Shown: one piece after another, positions 27,061-34,463 of the stretch
How positions within the stretch are numbered: position 1 is the first letter of the stretch
Layout of the letters: the number at the start of each line of letters is the position of its first letter
Assembly (NCBI GenBank): GCA_021827865.1
Contig: JAKAUC010000009.1
Span: 186,001-250,000, forward strand
DNA from: an archaeon
Lineage (GTDB): Archaea; Thermoproteota; Nitrososphaeria; Nitrososphaerales; Gagatemarchaeaceae
Direction of reading: 5' to 3'
DNA length: 64,000 nt
Translations under genes and position numbers: made by a program
The notes under the pieces: generated by a model
Database searches by the model: none
What the model saw: the letters and a program-made list of their open reading frames with translations, nothing else
Told to the model about the DNA's origin: nothing

Positions 27061-28098
27061 TCACCTAGGTCCCTGTCCTACAGGCGTGAGGGGAAGTCGG
27101 AGGCTCAAATCATTTTTCCTCATGGCCGCCACTATGGCCTCCAGGCAGGAGACAGTTCTCGCTCCAACGAACCCGCTGTTGTACTGGGGAACCCGTCCCC
27201 TGGTGCTCTCGATGAAGTTGAGTTCCATATCGCGAATGGTATTGTTGGGAGCGTCGGTGGACTTGGCGCCAGCATCGGCCCCGTTCCTAGGCCCTGACGA
27301 AGGGAATTGGGACCTAGAGACGTTGGTTGGCCCTTGTTCGTTTGATATCATTATTGTCTGGTTTAGGGCATCACAGACTATCGTCCCTTTCTCTCCGACG
27401 ACCCTTATCATCCTGTCCTTCACGCCGTGCTGAATCCAACTGACATAGATGCTGGCCAGGATCCTGTCTGGAAACTCGAGGTTGATGAATGCCATCTCCT
27501 CCGCATGTTCAGTCTTTCTAAGGTATGACCCTCCAGTAGCTTCCACACTCGATGGCCACTCATCCAAGATGAAATTCAAGGCATCTACAGGATGAGGAGC
27601 GAGGTCGAAGACAATGTCTGTGTCTCTCGGCGGCGTGAGAGTGGCGGCCCAGTCGAGTTTCAGATAGAACGCCCGTCCTATCTTACCCTCACCAATCAGT
27701 CTTCGTACCATTCTCACTGCGTCATTAAAACGAAAGATGTGTCCGACCTGCAGGACTAAGCCGCTCTCTTCGGCAAGAGAGACGAGTTTGAAGGCATCAC
27801 GGGAATTCAACGCCATTGGCTTTTCAATCAAGACGTGTTTTCCTGCTTCCAATGCATCTCTTGCCACTTCATAGTGGAGCGAGTTGGGCAGGGCTATGTG
27901 CACGGCGTCGACTTTAGTATCTAAGACGGCACGGTAGTCTGACTCAAACCCTGTCTTGGTCCCTATTTCGCCCTTGATCCTTTCGAGCGCCAGCGTAGAT
28001 GAATCGACGACGTACTCGAGGTTGAAATCGGGCTGCGAAACTCCCAATCTCGCATATTCCCGTAGAATCTTTGTTCCCCAGTAGCCGGCCCCAAACAC
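27061..28098 (-). CDS. Gfo/Idh/MocA oxidoreductase (WbpB-like)
   Basis: A 345-residue enzyme with FGAGYWGTKILREYARLG at the N-terminus, HIALPNSLHYEVARDALEA, the catalytic lysine in VLIEKPMALNSRDA, and DIVFDLAPHPVDALNFIL with the family His. It is most like the branch that oxidises UDP-GlcNAcA at C3 (WbpB/WlbA). GTG at 28098 is the first standard start, but the codons before it (KVAV) complete the first beta strand, so translation may begin a little upstream, overlapping the aminotransferase stop, from a non-standard codon. It forms a pathway unit with the aminotransferase and acetyltransferase beside it. Confidence 0.9.
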   Translation of the reverse strand: MFGAGYWGTKILREYARLGVSQPDFNLEYVVDSSTLALERIKGEIGTKTGFESDYRAVLDTKVDAVHIALPNSLHYEVARDALEAGKHVLIEKPMALNSRDAFKLVSLAEESGLVLQVGHIFRFNDAVRMVRRLIGEGKIGRAFYLKLDWAATLTPPRDTDIVFDLAPHPVDALNFILDEWPSSVEATGGSYLRKTEHAEEMAFINLEFPDRILASIYVSWIQHGVKDRMIRVVGEKGTIVCDALNQTIMISNEQGPTNVSRSQFPSSGPRNGADAGAKSTDAPNNTIRDMELNFIESTRGRVPQYNSGFVGARTVSCLEAIVAAMRKNDLSLRLPLTPVGQGPR

Positions 28099-28118
28099 TG
28101 CAACTTTGGTCAGATGAA

Positions 28119-29240
28119 TCAGTGACCTCCTTTTCGGAAGAACTCTTTCGTTGTTTCGCAGATGTACTTCACGTCATCAACAGAAAGGAAGGGGTGCATT
28201 GGAAGGCTCAAGCAGGTCAACGAGAGTCTCTCACTCTTGGGATACGCCCCTTTCGTGTAACTGCGCTCTTTGACATATAGGGGTTGAAGGTGTATAGGGA
28301 TGGGGTAGTGCACTCCAGACTCGATTCCGGCCGACTGAAGGAATTGTCTGAGACCCTCCCTTTTCTCGGTTGTAATTACGAATTGGTGATACACACTCTC
28401 AGCACCTTCAGGTTCATTTCTGGGGAGGGATATGACTGGAATGTTTGACAACTCTCTCTTGTAGGCTGCTGCTACGCTGCGTCGCGCCGCGTTCCAGCCA
28501 TCTAGGTAGCGTAATTGCACCCTACCAATCGCAGCGTTGACAGTGTTGAGTCGGCAGGTGTAGCCTAGTAGATCGTGTTCGTAGCGTGTAACCCGCCCGC
28601 AGTCTCTCAACTTAGCTATTTTCTTCGCCACCTCGCTGTCATTGGTGGTGACCATGCCGCCATCTCCTAGGACAGTCATGTTCTTGCTCGGATAGAATGA
28701 GAAGCATCCAACATCGCCGAGGCTACCGACTTTCTTCCCTCTGTATGTGGCTCCGTGAGCTTGACAAGCATCTTCTACGACGAACTGGCCAGCTGACTCC
28801 GCGGTCTCGAGCATCGGGGCGATGTCGACAGGTAATCCGAACAAATGTACTGGCAGGAAACCCCTTACACCTTCTCCCGCTGCGCGTAGCGCTAGAATGA
28901 CGTCGATGTTGTAATTCTGACTGTCGATGTCGACGAACCTGGGGAACCCCCCTGCTTGGATTACAGAGTTGGCGGTTGCTATGAATGAAAACGGAGTTGT
29001 GACTACTTGATCACCATGAGATACCCCCAAAGCCAAGAGACTTAATTGCAGGGCCGCTGTCCCTGAGTTGGTCGAGACTGCGTACTTCACCCCGATGTAA
29101 CTCGCAAATTCCTCTTCGAATTTGTAAACGTTCTCGCCCATTGTGTATCTGTCGTTTTGCAGGGCTTGAACGGCGGCCTCTTTCATTTCTTCGTTGAACA
29201 TGGGCATTCCCTGCTGAATCCTAGTCACTTGCGTTACCAA
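28119..29240 (-). CDS. DegT/DnrJ/EryC1-family aminotransferase (WbpE-like)
   Basis: A PLP aminotransferase of about 373 residues. It has NDRYTMGENVYKFEEEFASY, NSGTAALQLSLLAL, VEDACQAHGATYRGKKVG with the ring-binding Asp, and the Schiff-base lysine in CFSFYPSKNMTVLGDGG. The C-terminal SGVHYPIPIHLQPLY is diagnostic of the WbpE/WlbC group, which makes UDP-GlcNAc3N-uronic acid. Start taken as TTG 29240 with GGAGGGG about 12 bases upstream; GTG 29228 or ATG 29207 are possible. The longer frame to 29321 would enter the neighbouring small gene. It is the first gene of the island at its right border. Confidence 0.9.
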   Translation of the reverse strand: MVTQVTRIQQGMPMFNEEMKEAAVQALQNDRYTMGENVYKFEEEFASYIGVKYAVSTNSGTAALQLSLLALGVSHGDQVVTTPFSFIATANSVIQAGGFPRFVDIDSQNYNIDVILALRAAGEGVRGFLPVHLFGLPVDIAPMLETAESAGQFVVEDACQAHGATYRGKKVGSLGDVGCFSFYPSKNMTVLGDGGMVTTNDSEVAKKIAKLRDCGRVTRYEHDLLGYTCRLNTVNAAIGRVQLRYLDGWNAARRSVAAAYKRELSNIPVISLPRNEPEGAESVYHQFVITTEKREGLRQFLQSAGIESGVHYPIPIHLQPLYVKERSYTKGAYPKSERLSLTCLSLPMHPFLSVDDVKYICETTKEFFRKGGH

Positions 29241-29241
29241 A

Positions 29242-29679
29242 CTAGTATTGGACCCCTCCTTGGGTCGACGAGCCAAGACTTTGCGTTTGTGACCCGAGAT
29301 ACCACGCGTAGTCCAGGTCATTCCTCCACCCCTTCGCGGCGTCGTTCCCCCAGGAGACGGCGGCCGACGAGAAGGCCCAGGCGAGCCTCATCCCGTCCAT
29401 TATGGCGGCGTAGGCCCTGTCCCCTGCCTCCTTCATCTTCTTCAGGGCGCCGACAAGCGCCCGGAGGAGCATCGCGCTCTCGAGCTTTACGTCCAGCCTC
29501 ATGGCGAGGCCGTACAGGGACCGCTCGACCCTTCCGAGCCTGAACCAGGAGCCGTTCCTCTTGGCCGCGAACATCTCGTGCTTGAAGAAGTCTCTGAGGT
29601 TGGGAGTGTCGCTACCCTTCAGTGTGTTGGTGGTCTGTGCGCCGAAGGCGCGAATGTGCCGTCGAGGACGTCTGTCCAA
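29242..29679 (-). CDS. small conserved protein of unknown function, copy 1
   Basis: A 145-residue protein that I cannot assign, but it has a clear relative at 42824-43258. Shared blocks are a Lys-Arg-x-Gly-x-Trp-Phe-Arg-Leu turn (KRNGSWFRLGRVERSLYGLA), a helix with LLRALVGALKKMKEAGD, and RLAWAFSSAAVSWGN followed by GWRNDLDYAWYLGS. It is helical, basic and Trp-rich with no membrane segment. After the YLGS block the tail differs between the copies, and here it runs into the edge of the low-GC glycan island, so the natural C-terminus may have been replaced. A family of archaeal accessory proteins is likely. Confidence 0.6.
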   Translation of the reverse strand: MDRRPRRHIRAFGAQTTNTLKGSDTPNLRDFFKHEMFAAKRNGSWFRLGRVERSLYGLAMRLDVKLESAMLLRALVGALKKMKEAGDRAYAAIMDGMRLAWAFSSAAVSWGNDAAKGWRNDLDYAWYLGSQTQSLGSSTQGGVQY

Positions 29680-29847
29680 GCTCTCCTGTCTCTTCCCGCC
29701 GGAACCTGCTTACTTAAGCGCGATGCCGAAGAGCGGTGCTCGCCCTTCCTTAATTCAGGGCCTGTCGACCGCCCCGCGAGTCCACCCCTAGGCGTCGGCC
29801 GGCAGCGCCAGGTCGTTCTTGGCGTCGACTTCCGGACGCGGCGCCGC

Positions 29848-30273
29848 CTAGGAGACTCGCCTGACGATGCCGTCGAAGCCACTGTCGAAGCTGACGAGGC
29901 TGTCGATCCCGGCCTGGCGCATGAGCGCGACCGTGGTCTGGTCGGTGAAGCTGAGGCCTCGGGACCGCTTCGACCGGAAGGCGGCCCAGGCGTCCGAGAA
30001 GGCGGCGGCGTCGACCCTGAGCAGCCGGGCGAGCGGCTTGACCGAGCTTTCCGGGGAGCCGAGTATGAGGCTCCCCGCCCTGACCGCGAGGTCGGGGTTG
30101 CCGGTGCGCGAGAGGGCGGTCGTGACGACCTCGTCGAACACGTAGTCCGACGTATACGGGACCCCCAGCTCCCCCCGCCTTAGCCTGTCGGCCAACTCTT
30201 CCGCGGCCGCGTGGTCCCTGTCCTTGACGTTGGCGAAGGCGACGAACACCCCGGTATCGACGAAGGCGCTCAT
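29848..30273 (-). CDS. vapC: VapC-type PIN-domain toxin
   Basis: A 141-residue PIN ribonuclease. The first acidic residue is in FVDTGVFVAFA, a glutamate is in VFDEVVTTALSRTG, and LSFTDQTTVALMRQAG supplies the third Asp; SLVSFDSGFDGIV closes the fold. Start at ATG 30273, overlapping the antitoxin stop in an ATGA; the longer open frame to 30327 lacks such coupling. The toxin at 37310-37738 has the same YTSDYVxDEVxTTALSRT and FDSGFDG blocks, so the two modules are paralogous. Confidence 0.9.
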   Translation of the reverse strand: MSAFVDTGVFVAFANVKDRDHAAAEELADRLRRGELGVPYTSDYVFDEVVTTALSRTGNPDLAVRAGSLILGSPESSVKPLARLLRVDAAAFSDAWAAFRSKRSRGLSFTDQTTVALMRQAGIDSLVSFDSGFDGIVRRVS

Positions 30274-30566
30274 CGGAGGCCCCTCCGCTTCGGCTCGCCG
30301 TACAGGACCCCGTCGATGTCCTCCCACCTCGTCTGGACCCCCCAGTCTCCGCAGAGGGAGCGCATCCGACCGAACTCGTCGTCAGCGAGAGGAGCCCAGG
30401 CGCCGAAGCGGGTCCCGATCTCGTCCCCCTTTGCGAGGGCGTCGTCTATCAGGGCAGAGAGTATGTCCTGCTGCGCCATCTTCTCGCCCAGCTTGAACGT
30501 GATCAGCGCCTGCAGCCGGTCGAGCTTCTTCTTCGCGTCTTCCCCCAGCTTCACTGACGTGGGCAA
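30270..30566 (-). CDS. vapB: VapB-type antitoxin
   Basis: A 98-residue protein before the PIN toxin. The first part (MPTSVKLGEDAKKKLDRL) looks like a short beta strand plus helix of a ribbon-helix-helix DNA-binding domain, followed by MAQQDILSALIDDALAKGD; the C-terminal 40 residues (TRFGAWAPL, WGVQTRWEDID) should wrap the toxin. The pair at 37719-37994 has the same plan. An inverted repeat lies immediately upstream, probably the operator at which it represses its own operon. Confidence 0.8.
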   Translation of the reverse strand: MPTSVKLGEDAKKKLDRLQALITFKLGEKMAQQDILSALIDDALAKGDEIGTRFGAWAPLADDEFGRMRSLCGDWGVQTRWEDIDGVLYGEPKRRGLR

Positions 30567-30570
30567 GGCA

Positions 30571-30594
30571 ATTAGGTAGAATAGTATTCCTAAT
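30571..30594 (-). promoter_or_regulatory. inverted repeat operator/promoter of vapBC
   Basis: ATTAGG and CCTAAT arms (6 bases) face each other across 12 AT-rich bases, ending five bases before the antitoxin start. The repeat covers the TATA-like region, so antitoxin binding would block transcription. Seen directly; function inferred. Confidence 0.5.
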
Positions 30595-30599
30595 ATCTT

Positions 30600-30977
30600 T
30601 TTCTACTGGCGAGGGCCGGCCCCGTCCGACCATGTGCGTCCAGCCGCCCGTCCGCGCGGTCCGGGAGGGAGATGGTGACGCCCTAAGCCCGACGCGCGGG
30701 ACGCCCGCTCATGGCCCGAGCGCGAACGCACGCGCCCGAGGCTCCTCGTTCATGCCGGGACGAAATCAGAGGCGGCGCCCTCATCCCGGAGGGGCGGGAG
30801 CTTCACCGAGGTCACACCCCGGCTCCCCGAAGGGACGAATTGGCGTCCTTCGGCGGGACCATGCCGGGTAGAGCGGGTTCGCGCATGACGTGGAGGACGG
30901 GGCCTTGATGAAGACGGCGCCCAGAGACTGCCCCGCCTAGACACGACGGTCACAGCCTGCGTCCTCCGCGGGGAGGA
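30600..30977. other. gap with no recognisable gene
   Basis: High-GC stretch with several overlapping open frames on both strands, all of them Arg/Pro/Gly-rich and without family patterns. It lies between the vapBC promoter and the 3' fragment of mazF. I see no RNA gene. Confidence 0.4.
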
Positions 30978-31216
30978 CTATGCCGTCTCGACGGTGGAGC
31001 CGGCAGGGCGGTCCGGAGAAGCCGCCGCGCTTTCCGCCGCCAGCTTCAGCCCGAGCACTTCTGCCAGACCAATCCTCGCCTCCATGAGCTTTTCCTGAGA
31101 GACCTTCCCGAATGGCTTGACCACCAGGGTCTTTTCGAGGGTGAAGACCTTGTCGTACTTGATCCTGCTCTTCAGAGGGAGCCGTCCCCTCACCATCCCT
31201 GACTGGTCCTCGACAG
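30978..31216 (-). pseudogene. mazF: mazF toxin, 3' fragment (split by the IS607 element)
   Basis: The minus-strand frame reads AVEDQSGMVRGRLPLKSRIK and then YDKVFTLEKTLVVKPFGKVS, followed by QEKLMEARIGLAEVLGL, the C-terminal half of a MazF/PemK ribonuclease (the SRIK..KIFTL..L...GKLS pattern). The frame is open upstream to about 31216 and then loses similarity where the IS607-type element begins. The missing N-terminal half, in the same orientation, is at 33549-33739 beyond the element. The last 25 residues are Ala/Pro-rich and unlike the family. Confidence 0.75.
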
Positions 31217-31269
31217 CTGTCGCGTCCGTTCATTGTCTTTATATACATAATAGTCAATATTATCATTGA

Positions 31270-31884
31270 TTGAAGTACTACAGGACCGGCTACGTTGCGA
31301 GGACATTGCGGGTGTCGCCGATAACCATCTTCAGGTGGATACATCAGGGGAGAATCAAGGCCGAGATGACCCCTGCAAAGAGATGGCTCATCCCTGAATC
31401 AGAGCTGAACAGGCTGATGGGGGTAGAGCCCTCCGAAGTGAAGAAAGTGATAATCTACGCGAGAGTCTCTTCGAGCGAACAGAAGGCTCACTTGGCAAGC
31501 CAGGCCAGGCGGTTGGAGAAATATGCCGATGAGAGGGGGTACGAGGTCGTCAAAGTATACGAAGAGCTCGCGTCTGGTCTGAACGAGAACAGGAGGAAGC
31601 TCGAATCTGCGTATAGGATGCTGAAAGAGAAGAAGGCAGACCTTATCCTCGTCGAGTTCAGTGACAGGTTGTCGAGGTTCGGGTTCAACTATCTGGCGAG
31701 GCTGGCTGAGAGCTATGACGCTTCCGTGGAGGTTGTCAATGGCGACGCGAAGAAGGACGCCATGCAAGAGTTGGTTGAGGACATGATTTCAATCGTTACG
31801 ATATTCTCGGCGAGGCTGTACGGGCTGAGGAGCCAGAAGTTCAGGCAGGTCACAAGGGTGATGAAGAGTGCAGTACACGGTTAG
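31270..31884 (+). CDS. tnpA: IS607-family serine recombinase (TnpA)
   Basis: A 204-residue transposase of the IS607 serine recombinase type. Residues 1-50 are a MerR-like helix-turn-helix (YVARTLRVSPITIFRWIHQG, then KRWLIPESELNRL); the resolvase catalytic domain follows with VIIYARVSSSEQKAHLASQ, where the first Ser of the SSS run is the likely nucleophile, YEELASGLNENR, and LVEFSDRLSRFGF with the conserved Arg pair. The C-terminus ends at about 204 residues, normal for the family. Start is TTG at 31270. It carries out a circular-intermediate excision and integration with little target sequence demand. Confidence 0.93.
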   Translation: MKYYRTGYVARTLRVSPITIFRWIHQGRIKAEMTPAKRWLIPESELNRLMGVEPSEVKKVIIYARVSSSEQKAHLASQARRLEKYADERGYEVVKVYEELASGLNENRRKLESAYRMLKEKKADLILVEFSDRLSRFGFNYLARLAESYDASVEVVNGDAKKDAMQELVEDMISIVTIFSARLYGLRSQKFRQVTRVMKSAVHG

Positions 31885-33547
31885 GGCGTTCGTAGAAGGA
31901 AGTGACGCGAGGATCGACGAAATCTGTAGGGTGTTCTCCTCGATGGAGCGGGCCGCATACAACCTCCTACGAGAGGACGCGAAGGAGGGTCAGGTCAAGG
32001 CGGTCCTCCGTGACAGGTATGGGGTGACTAACGCCAGGTGGTGCCAGTCAGCGACCAACCAGGCCAAGGCTGCGATGGAGGCACAGAAGGAGGGGTTACG
32101 GTACCGGATAGAGCAGTGCACAGCGAAGGCAAGGAACGAGAGGGAGAAAATGAAACACGTCTCCAACCCGCTCAAAGTCCGTGGGTGCCTGATGAAGGTC
32201 AAGAAGTACATGGCGAGGGCAGACGAGTTGAGGAGCCAGCTGAGAGACGGGTCTTACCCAACGGCCGTATTCGGCTCAGCGAGGCTGCTGCGACAGCTCG
32301 CCGTCGCTAGAGGCGAAAAGTACTACGACCTTAGGAGAGAATGGAAGGAGGCGAGGTCGAACCACCTCTTTTCAGTCGGGCAGGCAAACCAGCGCGGGAA
32401 CGGGAACACAAGATTGTCGTATGACGACGATGGCAAATTCCACCTCGAGTTCAGGAACTGGCACCAAGAGGATTTCATGACGACGTTCCACGTCCCTGAG
32501 CATACAGGAGACATAATCAAGGATGTGGTCGCTAGAGCATCGTCCGTCAGGCTCGGCAAGAAGGGGGGAGGGCTGCTGCTAGGTGGCCGGAAGGGGCTCC
32601 CATACTCCGTGAGGCTTATCCGCTCCAAAAAGGGGTACCAGGTCTTCGTCTCCTTCGAGCTTGAGGCACCTGCCGTCGTAGAATGGACGGGCCGGATTGC
32701 GGGAGTAGACATCAACCCAGAGGGGCTAGCTTGCACGGCGGTTTCGGAGGACGGGAACCTCGTGGCGACCAGATTCTTGCGGGACAGCAGGCTCATCACT
32801 GCGTCGAAGAACAAGCGGAAGTGGGTGCTCGAGAATCTCGTCAACAGGATGCTGAGGTGGGCGAGGGACACCCACGGGTGCGACGCCATCGCCCTGGAGG
32901 AGCTGAAGTTCAAGGGCGCCTACGACTCCTCTCCAAGGACGAACTTCAAGCTCTCCAACTTCATGAAGAGGAAGATGCTCGAGAGGATCAGGCTTAGCGC
33001 CTTGAAGATGAGAATGCTGACAGTGGGCGTGGACCCCGCATACACGAGCATGGTCGCAACTGCGAAGTATGGTAGACGGTTCGGGGGCTTCAACAGGCAC
33101 CAGCTCGCGGCGTTCGTAATCGGGAGGAGGGCGCTCGGGTACGGGGAGGCGCCCGTGATGGACTGCCTCCCGAAGACTGGGAGGGAGAGGGCGATGTGGA
33201 ATCACTCGATCAGGCATTACGGTCATCAGCCCGCAATCCGAACTCTGACCCGGCGCGAACCTTTGGAACGGAAGAACGCCGGGGATGCCAACGGAGGAGG
33301 GCTGGCGACGAAGCTGCTCACAGCACCCCCCGCTAACACCCCATCTCAGATGGGGTCAAGCCACTCTACTTCGAAAGAAGGCGTCGTTGCAACTGAAGCC
33401 ATCAGCCGGCAAGCGGGTAGGGCCAGTCCAAATCCCCCCACCAGGGAGGGAGGCTGGGCTAGAGGGCGTAGAGCGAACCCTCCTGATACCACCAGGCATC
33501 AGTCAGCAGTCATCTTCCATGCTAAGGAAGATAATGCAATTAGCTAG
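31868..33547 (+). CDS. tnpB: TnpB RNA-guided nuclease-like protein (IS607-associated)
   Basis: A 559-residue TnpB. The N-terminal helical/beta part ends near residue 270; the RuvC-like core has IAGVDINPEGLACTA (first Asp), AIALEELKFKGAY (Glu), and TVGVDPAYTSMVATAKYG followed by RHQLAAFVIGRRALG. There are no CxxC pairs between YTS and the final helix, so the usual zinc ribbon is missing, and the DxNAA block is HQLAA. After residue about 440 the frame continues 120 residues through low-complexity, hairpin-rich sequence that probably encodes the guide RNA. Start is GTG at 31868, overlapping tnpA. Active TnpB proteins cut DNA matching the RNA guide at the donor site and so help keep the element. 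Confidence 0.88.
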   Translation: MQYTVRAFVEGSDARIDEICRVFSSMERAAYNLLREDAKEGQVKAVLRDRYGVTNARWCQSATNQAKAAMEAQKEGLRYRIEQCTAKARNEREKMKHVSNPLKVRGCLMKVKKYMARADELRSQLRDGSYPTAVFGSARLLRQLAVARGEKYYDLRREWKEARSNHLFSVGQANQRGNGNTRLSYDDDGKFHLEFRNWHQEDFMTTFHVPEHTGDIIKDVVARASSVRLGKKGGGLLLGGRKGLPYSVRLIRSKKGYQVFVSFELEAPAVVEWTGRIAGVDINPEGLACTAVSEDGNLVATRFLRDSRLITASKNKRKWVLENLVNRMLRWARDTHGCDAIALEELKFKGAYDSSPRTNFKLSNFMKRKMLERIRLSALKMRMLTVGVDPAYTSMVATAKYGRRFGGFNRHQLAAFVIGRRALGYGEAPVMDCLPKTGRERAMWNHSIRHYGHQPAIRTLTRREPLERKNAGDANGGGLATKLLTAPPANTPSQMGSSHSTSKEGVVATEAISRQAGRASPNPPTREGGWARGRRANPPDTTRHQSAVIFHAKEDNAIS

Positions 33548-33548
33548 C
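33240..33548 (+). ncRNA. putative omega (re)RNA overlapping the 3' end of tnpB
   Basis: In TnpB elements a guide RNA scaffold overlaps the tnpB end and runs to the right end of the element. Here a perfect 8-base hairpin (ACCCCATC, loop TCA, GATGGGGT) lies at 33338-33356, a G/C stem region at about 33440-33465, and a second hairpin (CTGAT..ATCAG) at 33483-33502, all inside a coding tail that looks non-protein-like. The guide would then be the first 15-20 bases of mazF beyond the right end. Boundaries are estimates. Confidence 0.5.
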
Positions 33549-33739
33549 TCTAGCAGGACAGAGTTGCGGCGGTTCGAGAGCTTCGATGTGATTCCGCAGC
33601 AGACGAAGCCTCTGGAGGTCCGGTTGTGCTCGGATTCAGACAGCACCAACAACGGGCGCCTCCTCTTCCGCGAGAGGTCGGTGAAAGGAAACGGAACCAG
33701 GAGCACTCCTCCAGGTTCAAACTCTGTCCCAGATTTCAT
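33549..33739 (-). pseudogene. mazF: mazF toxin, 5' fragment (split by the IS607 element)
   Basis: The frame opens at 33739 with MKSGTEFEPGGVLLVPFPFT, then DLSRKRRRPLLVLSESE and CCGITSKLSNRRNSVLLEL, a textbook MazF/PemK N-terminus (GxVxxxxFPFTD...RPxLVxS...ITS). Similarity stops near 33549; the frame then reads a few element codons and ends at 33503. Together with the fragment at 30978-31216 it would rebuild one complete toxin of about 125-130 residues. Its start overlaps the end of the AbrB-type antitoxin gene, the standard TA arrangement. Confidence 0.82.
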
Positions 33740-33983
33740 CCTCGGGGTTCTCCCATAGGGCGGCCGCGGCCTTCTCGGACAGGCGGACCATGTGGTCGAA
33801 CTCGCCCTCCATCAGCTTGGCTAGGTCCGCTGACTTCTCCATCAGGACCTTGTTTCCCTTCACCGCGAGCAGCAGCTTCTCTCCCTCCTTGATGTCGAGC
33901 TTCCGTCTGATGTCGATGGGGATCACGACCTGTCCCTTCTCTGACACCGTGACCGACACCATCTGGAGCCCCTTTTCTGTCAT
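33717..33983 (-). CDS. AbrB/SpoVT-type antitoxin (MazE-like)
   Basis: An 88-residue protein with a swapped-hairpin DNA-binding domain: VTVSEKGQVVIPIDIRRKL then DIKEGEKLLLAVKGNKVLM, followed by an acidic helical tail ending ENPEDEIWDRV that would bind the toxin. It overlaps the start of the split mazF by 23 bases. Because the toxin is broken, this is now an orphan antitoxin. MTEKGLQ at 33983 or the internal ATG at 33962 may start it. An inverted repeat lies just upstream. Confidence 0.85.
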   Translation of the reverse strand: MTEKGLQMVSVTVSEKGQVVIPIDIRRKLDIKEGEKLLLAVKGNKVLMEKSADLAKLMEGEFDHMVRLSEKAAAALWENPEDEIWDRV

Positions 33984-33991
33984 GCTGGCTG

Positions 33992-34007
33992 GTAAGAAAA
34001 TGCTTAC
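33992..34007 (-). promoter_or_regulatory. inverted repeat operator upstream of the AbrB antitoxin
   Basis: GTAAG and CTTAC arms around a six-base centre, beside CTTAAGTAAG on the minus strand, which resembles a TATA box. It lies 9-25 bases before the antitoxin start and likely serves as its autoregulatory site. Confidence 0.45.
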
Positions 34008-34400
34008 TTAAGAGCGCGTCATTCCGCTGTCTCCTTCACCGGGGAGGTCAACGATGGAACCGACGACCCTCTGGTCGACCGTGAGGAGCCTTAGGCCGTT
34101 CTCCACCGAGGACGCATAGGGGATGTTGTCTATCATGTCCTGGCGGCCCAGGTCCCTGAGCTCGTTCGCCCTGCTGAACGAACCCGCCCCTTCCTCCGAC
34201 CGCTCGTAGGTGCCTCCGTCGATGACGCTCCTAAGCCCGTCTTCGAACCTCGCCTTGTCGAACGTGGAGCTCCTCTTGAACTTCGCCACGTCGTAGAGCG
34301 GCTCCAAGACGCTGAACTTGGAATAGTACACCTGCACCTTCGTGCGGGCAAGGTTCTCGAGGCCCTTCGCGACCTCGCACTTGGCGTCGATGCCGATCGC
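34008..34400 (-). pseudogene. PIN-domain toxin, 5'-truncated
   Basis: The frame encodes the middle and end of a PIN domain: IDAKCEVAKGLENLARTKVQ, YYSKFSVLEPLYDVAKFK with the Glu, and ELRDLGRQDMIDNIPYASSV then LRLLTVDQRVV with the late Asp residues. A TAG stands at 34401-34403 and no start codon or first-Asp motif (xxVDTNxL) lies in frame, so the N-terminal 20-30 residues are missing. Probably a dead vapC; its own antitoxin is not recognisable. Confidence 0.6.
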
Positions 34401-34463
34401 CTAAGCCGCGTAGCATAAGAATCGCCCAGGCGTGTCACAGATGCTACGAAAGTCGAAGGCAAG

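Larger units (their letters stand above)
31217..33548 (+). mobile_element. IS607-type insertion sequence (serine recombinase + TnpB)
   Basis: The element is bounded by the two halves of a mazF gene, which fixes its edges to within a few tens of bases. It carries a serine recombinase gene followed, with a 17-base overlap, by tnpB, the usual IS607 order. No terminal inverted repeats and no obvious target duplication are seen, as expected for IS607 recombination. The left end is AT-rich (about 31235-31262). The right end lies at or near the tnpB stop codon. Base composition is less GC-rich than its host TA region. Confidence 0.82.

Noticed and set aside
31217-33548. IS200/IS605 classification of the TnpB element
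   Set aside because: The partner gene is a serine recombinase with a MerR-like HTH, not a tyrosine Y1 transposase, so IS607 is the right family.
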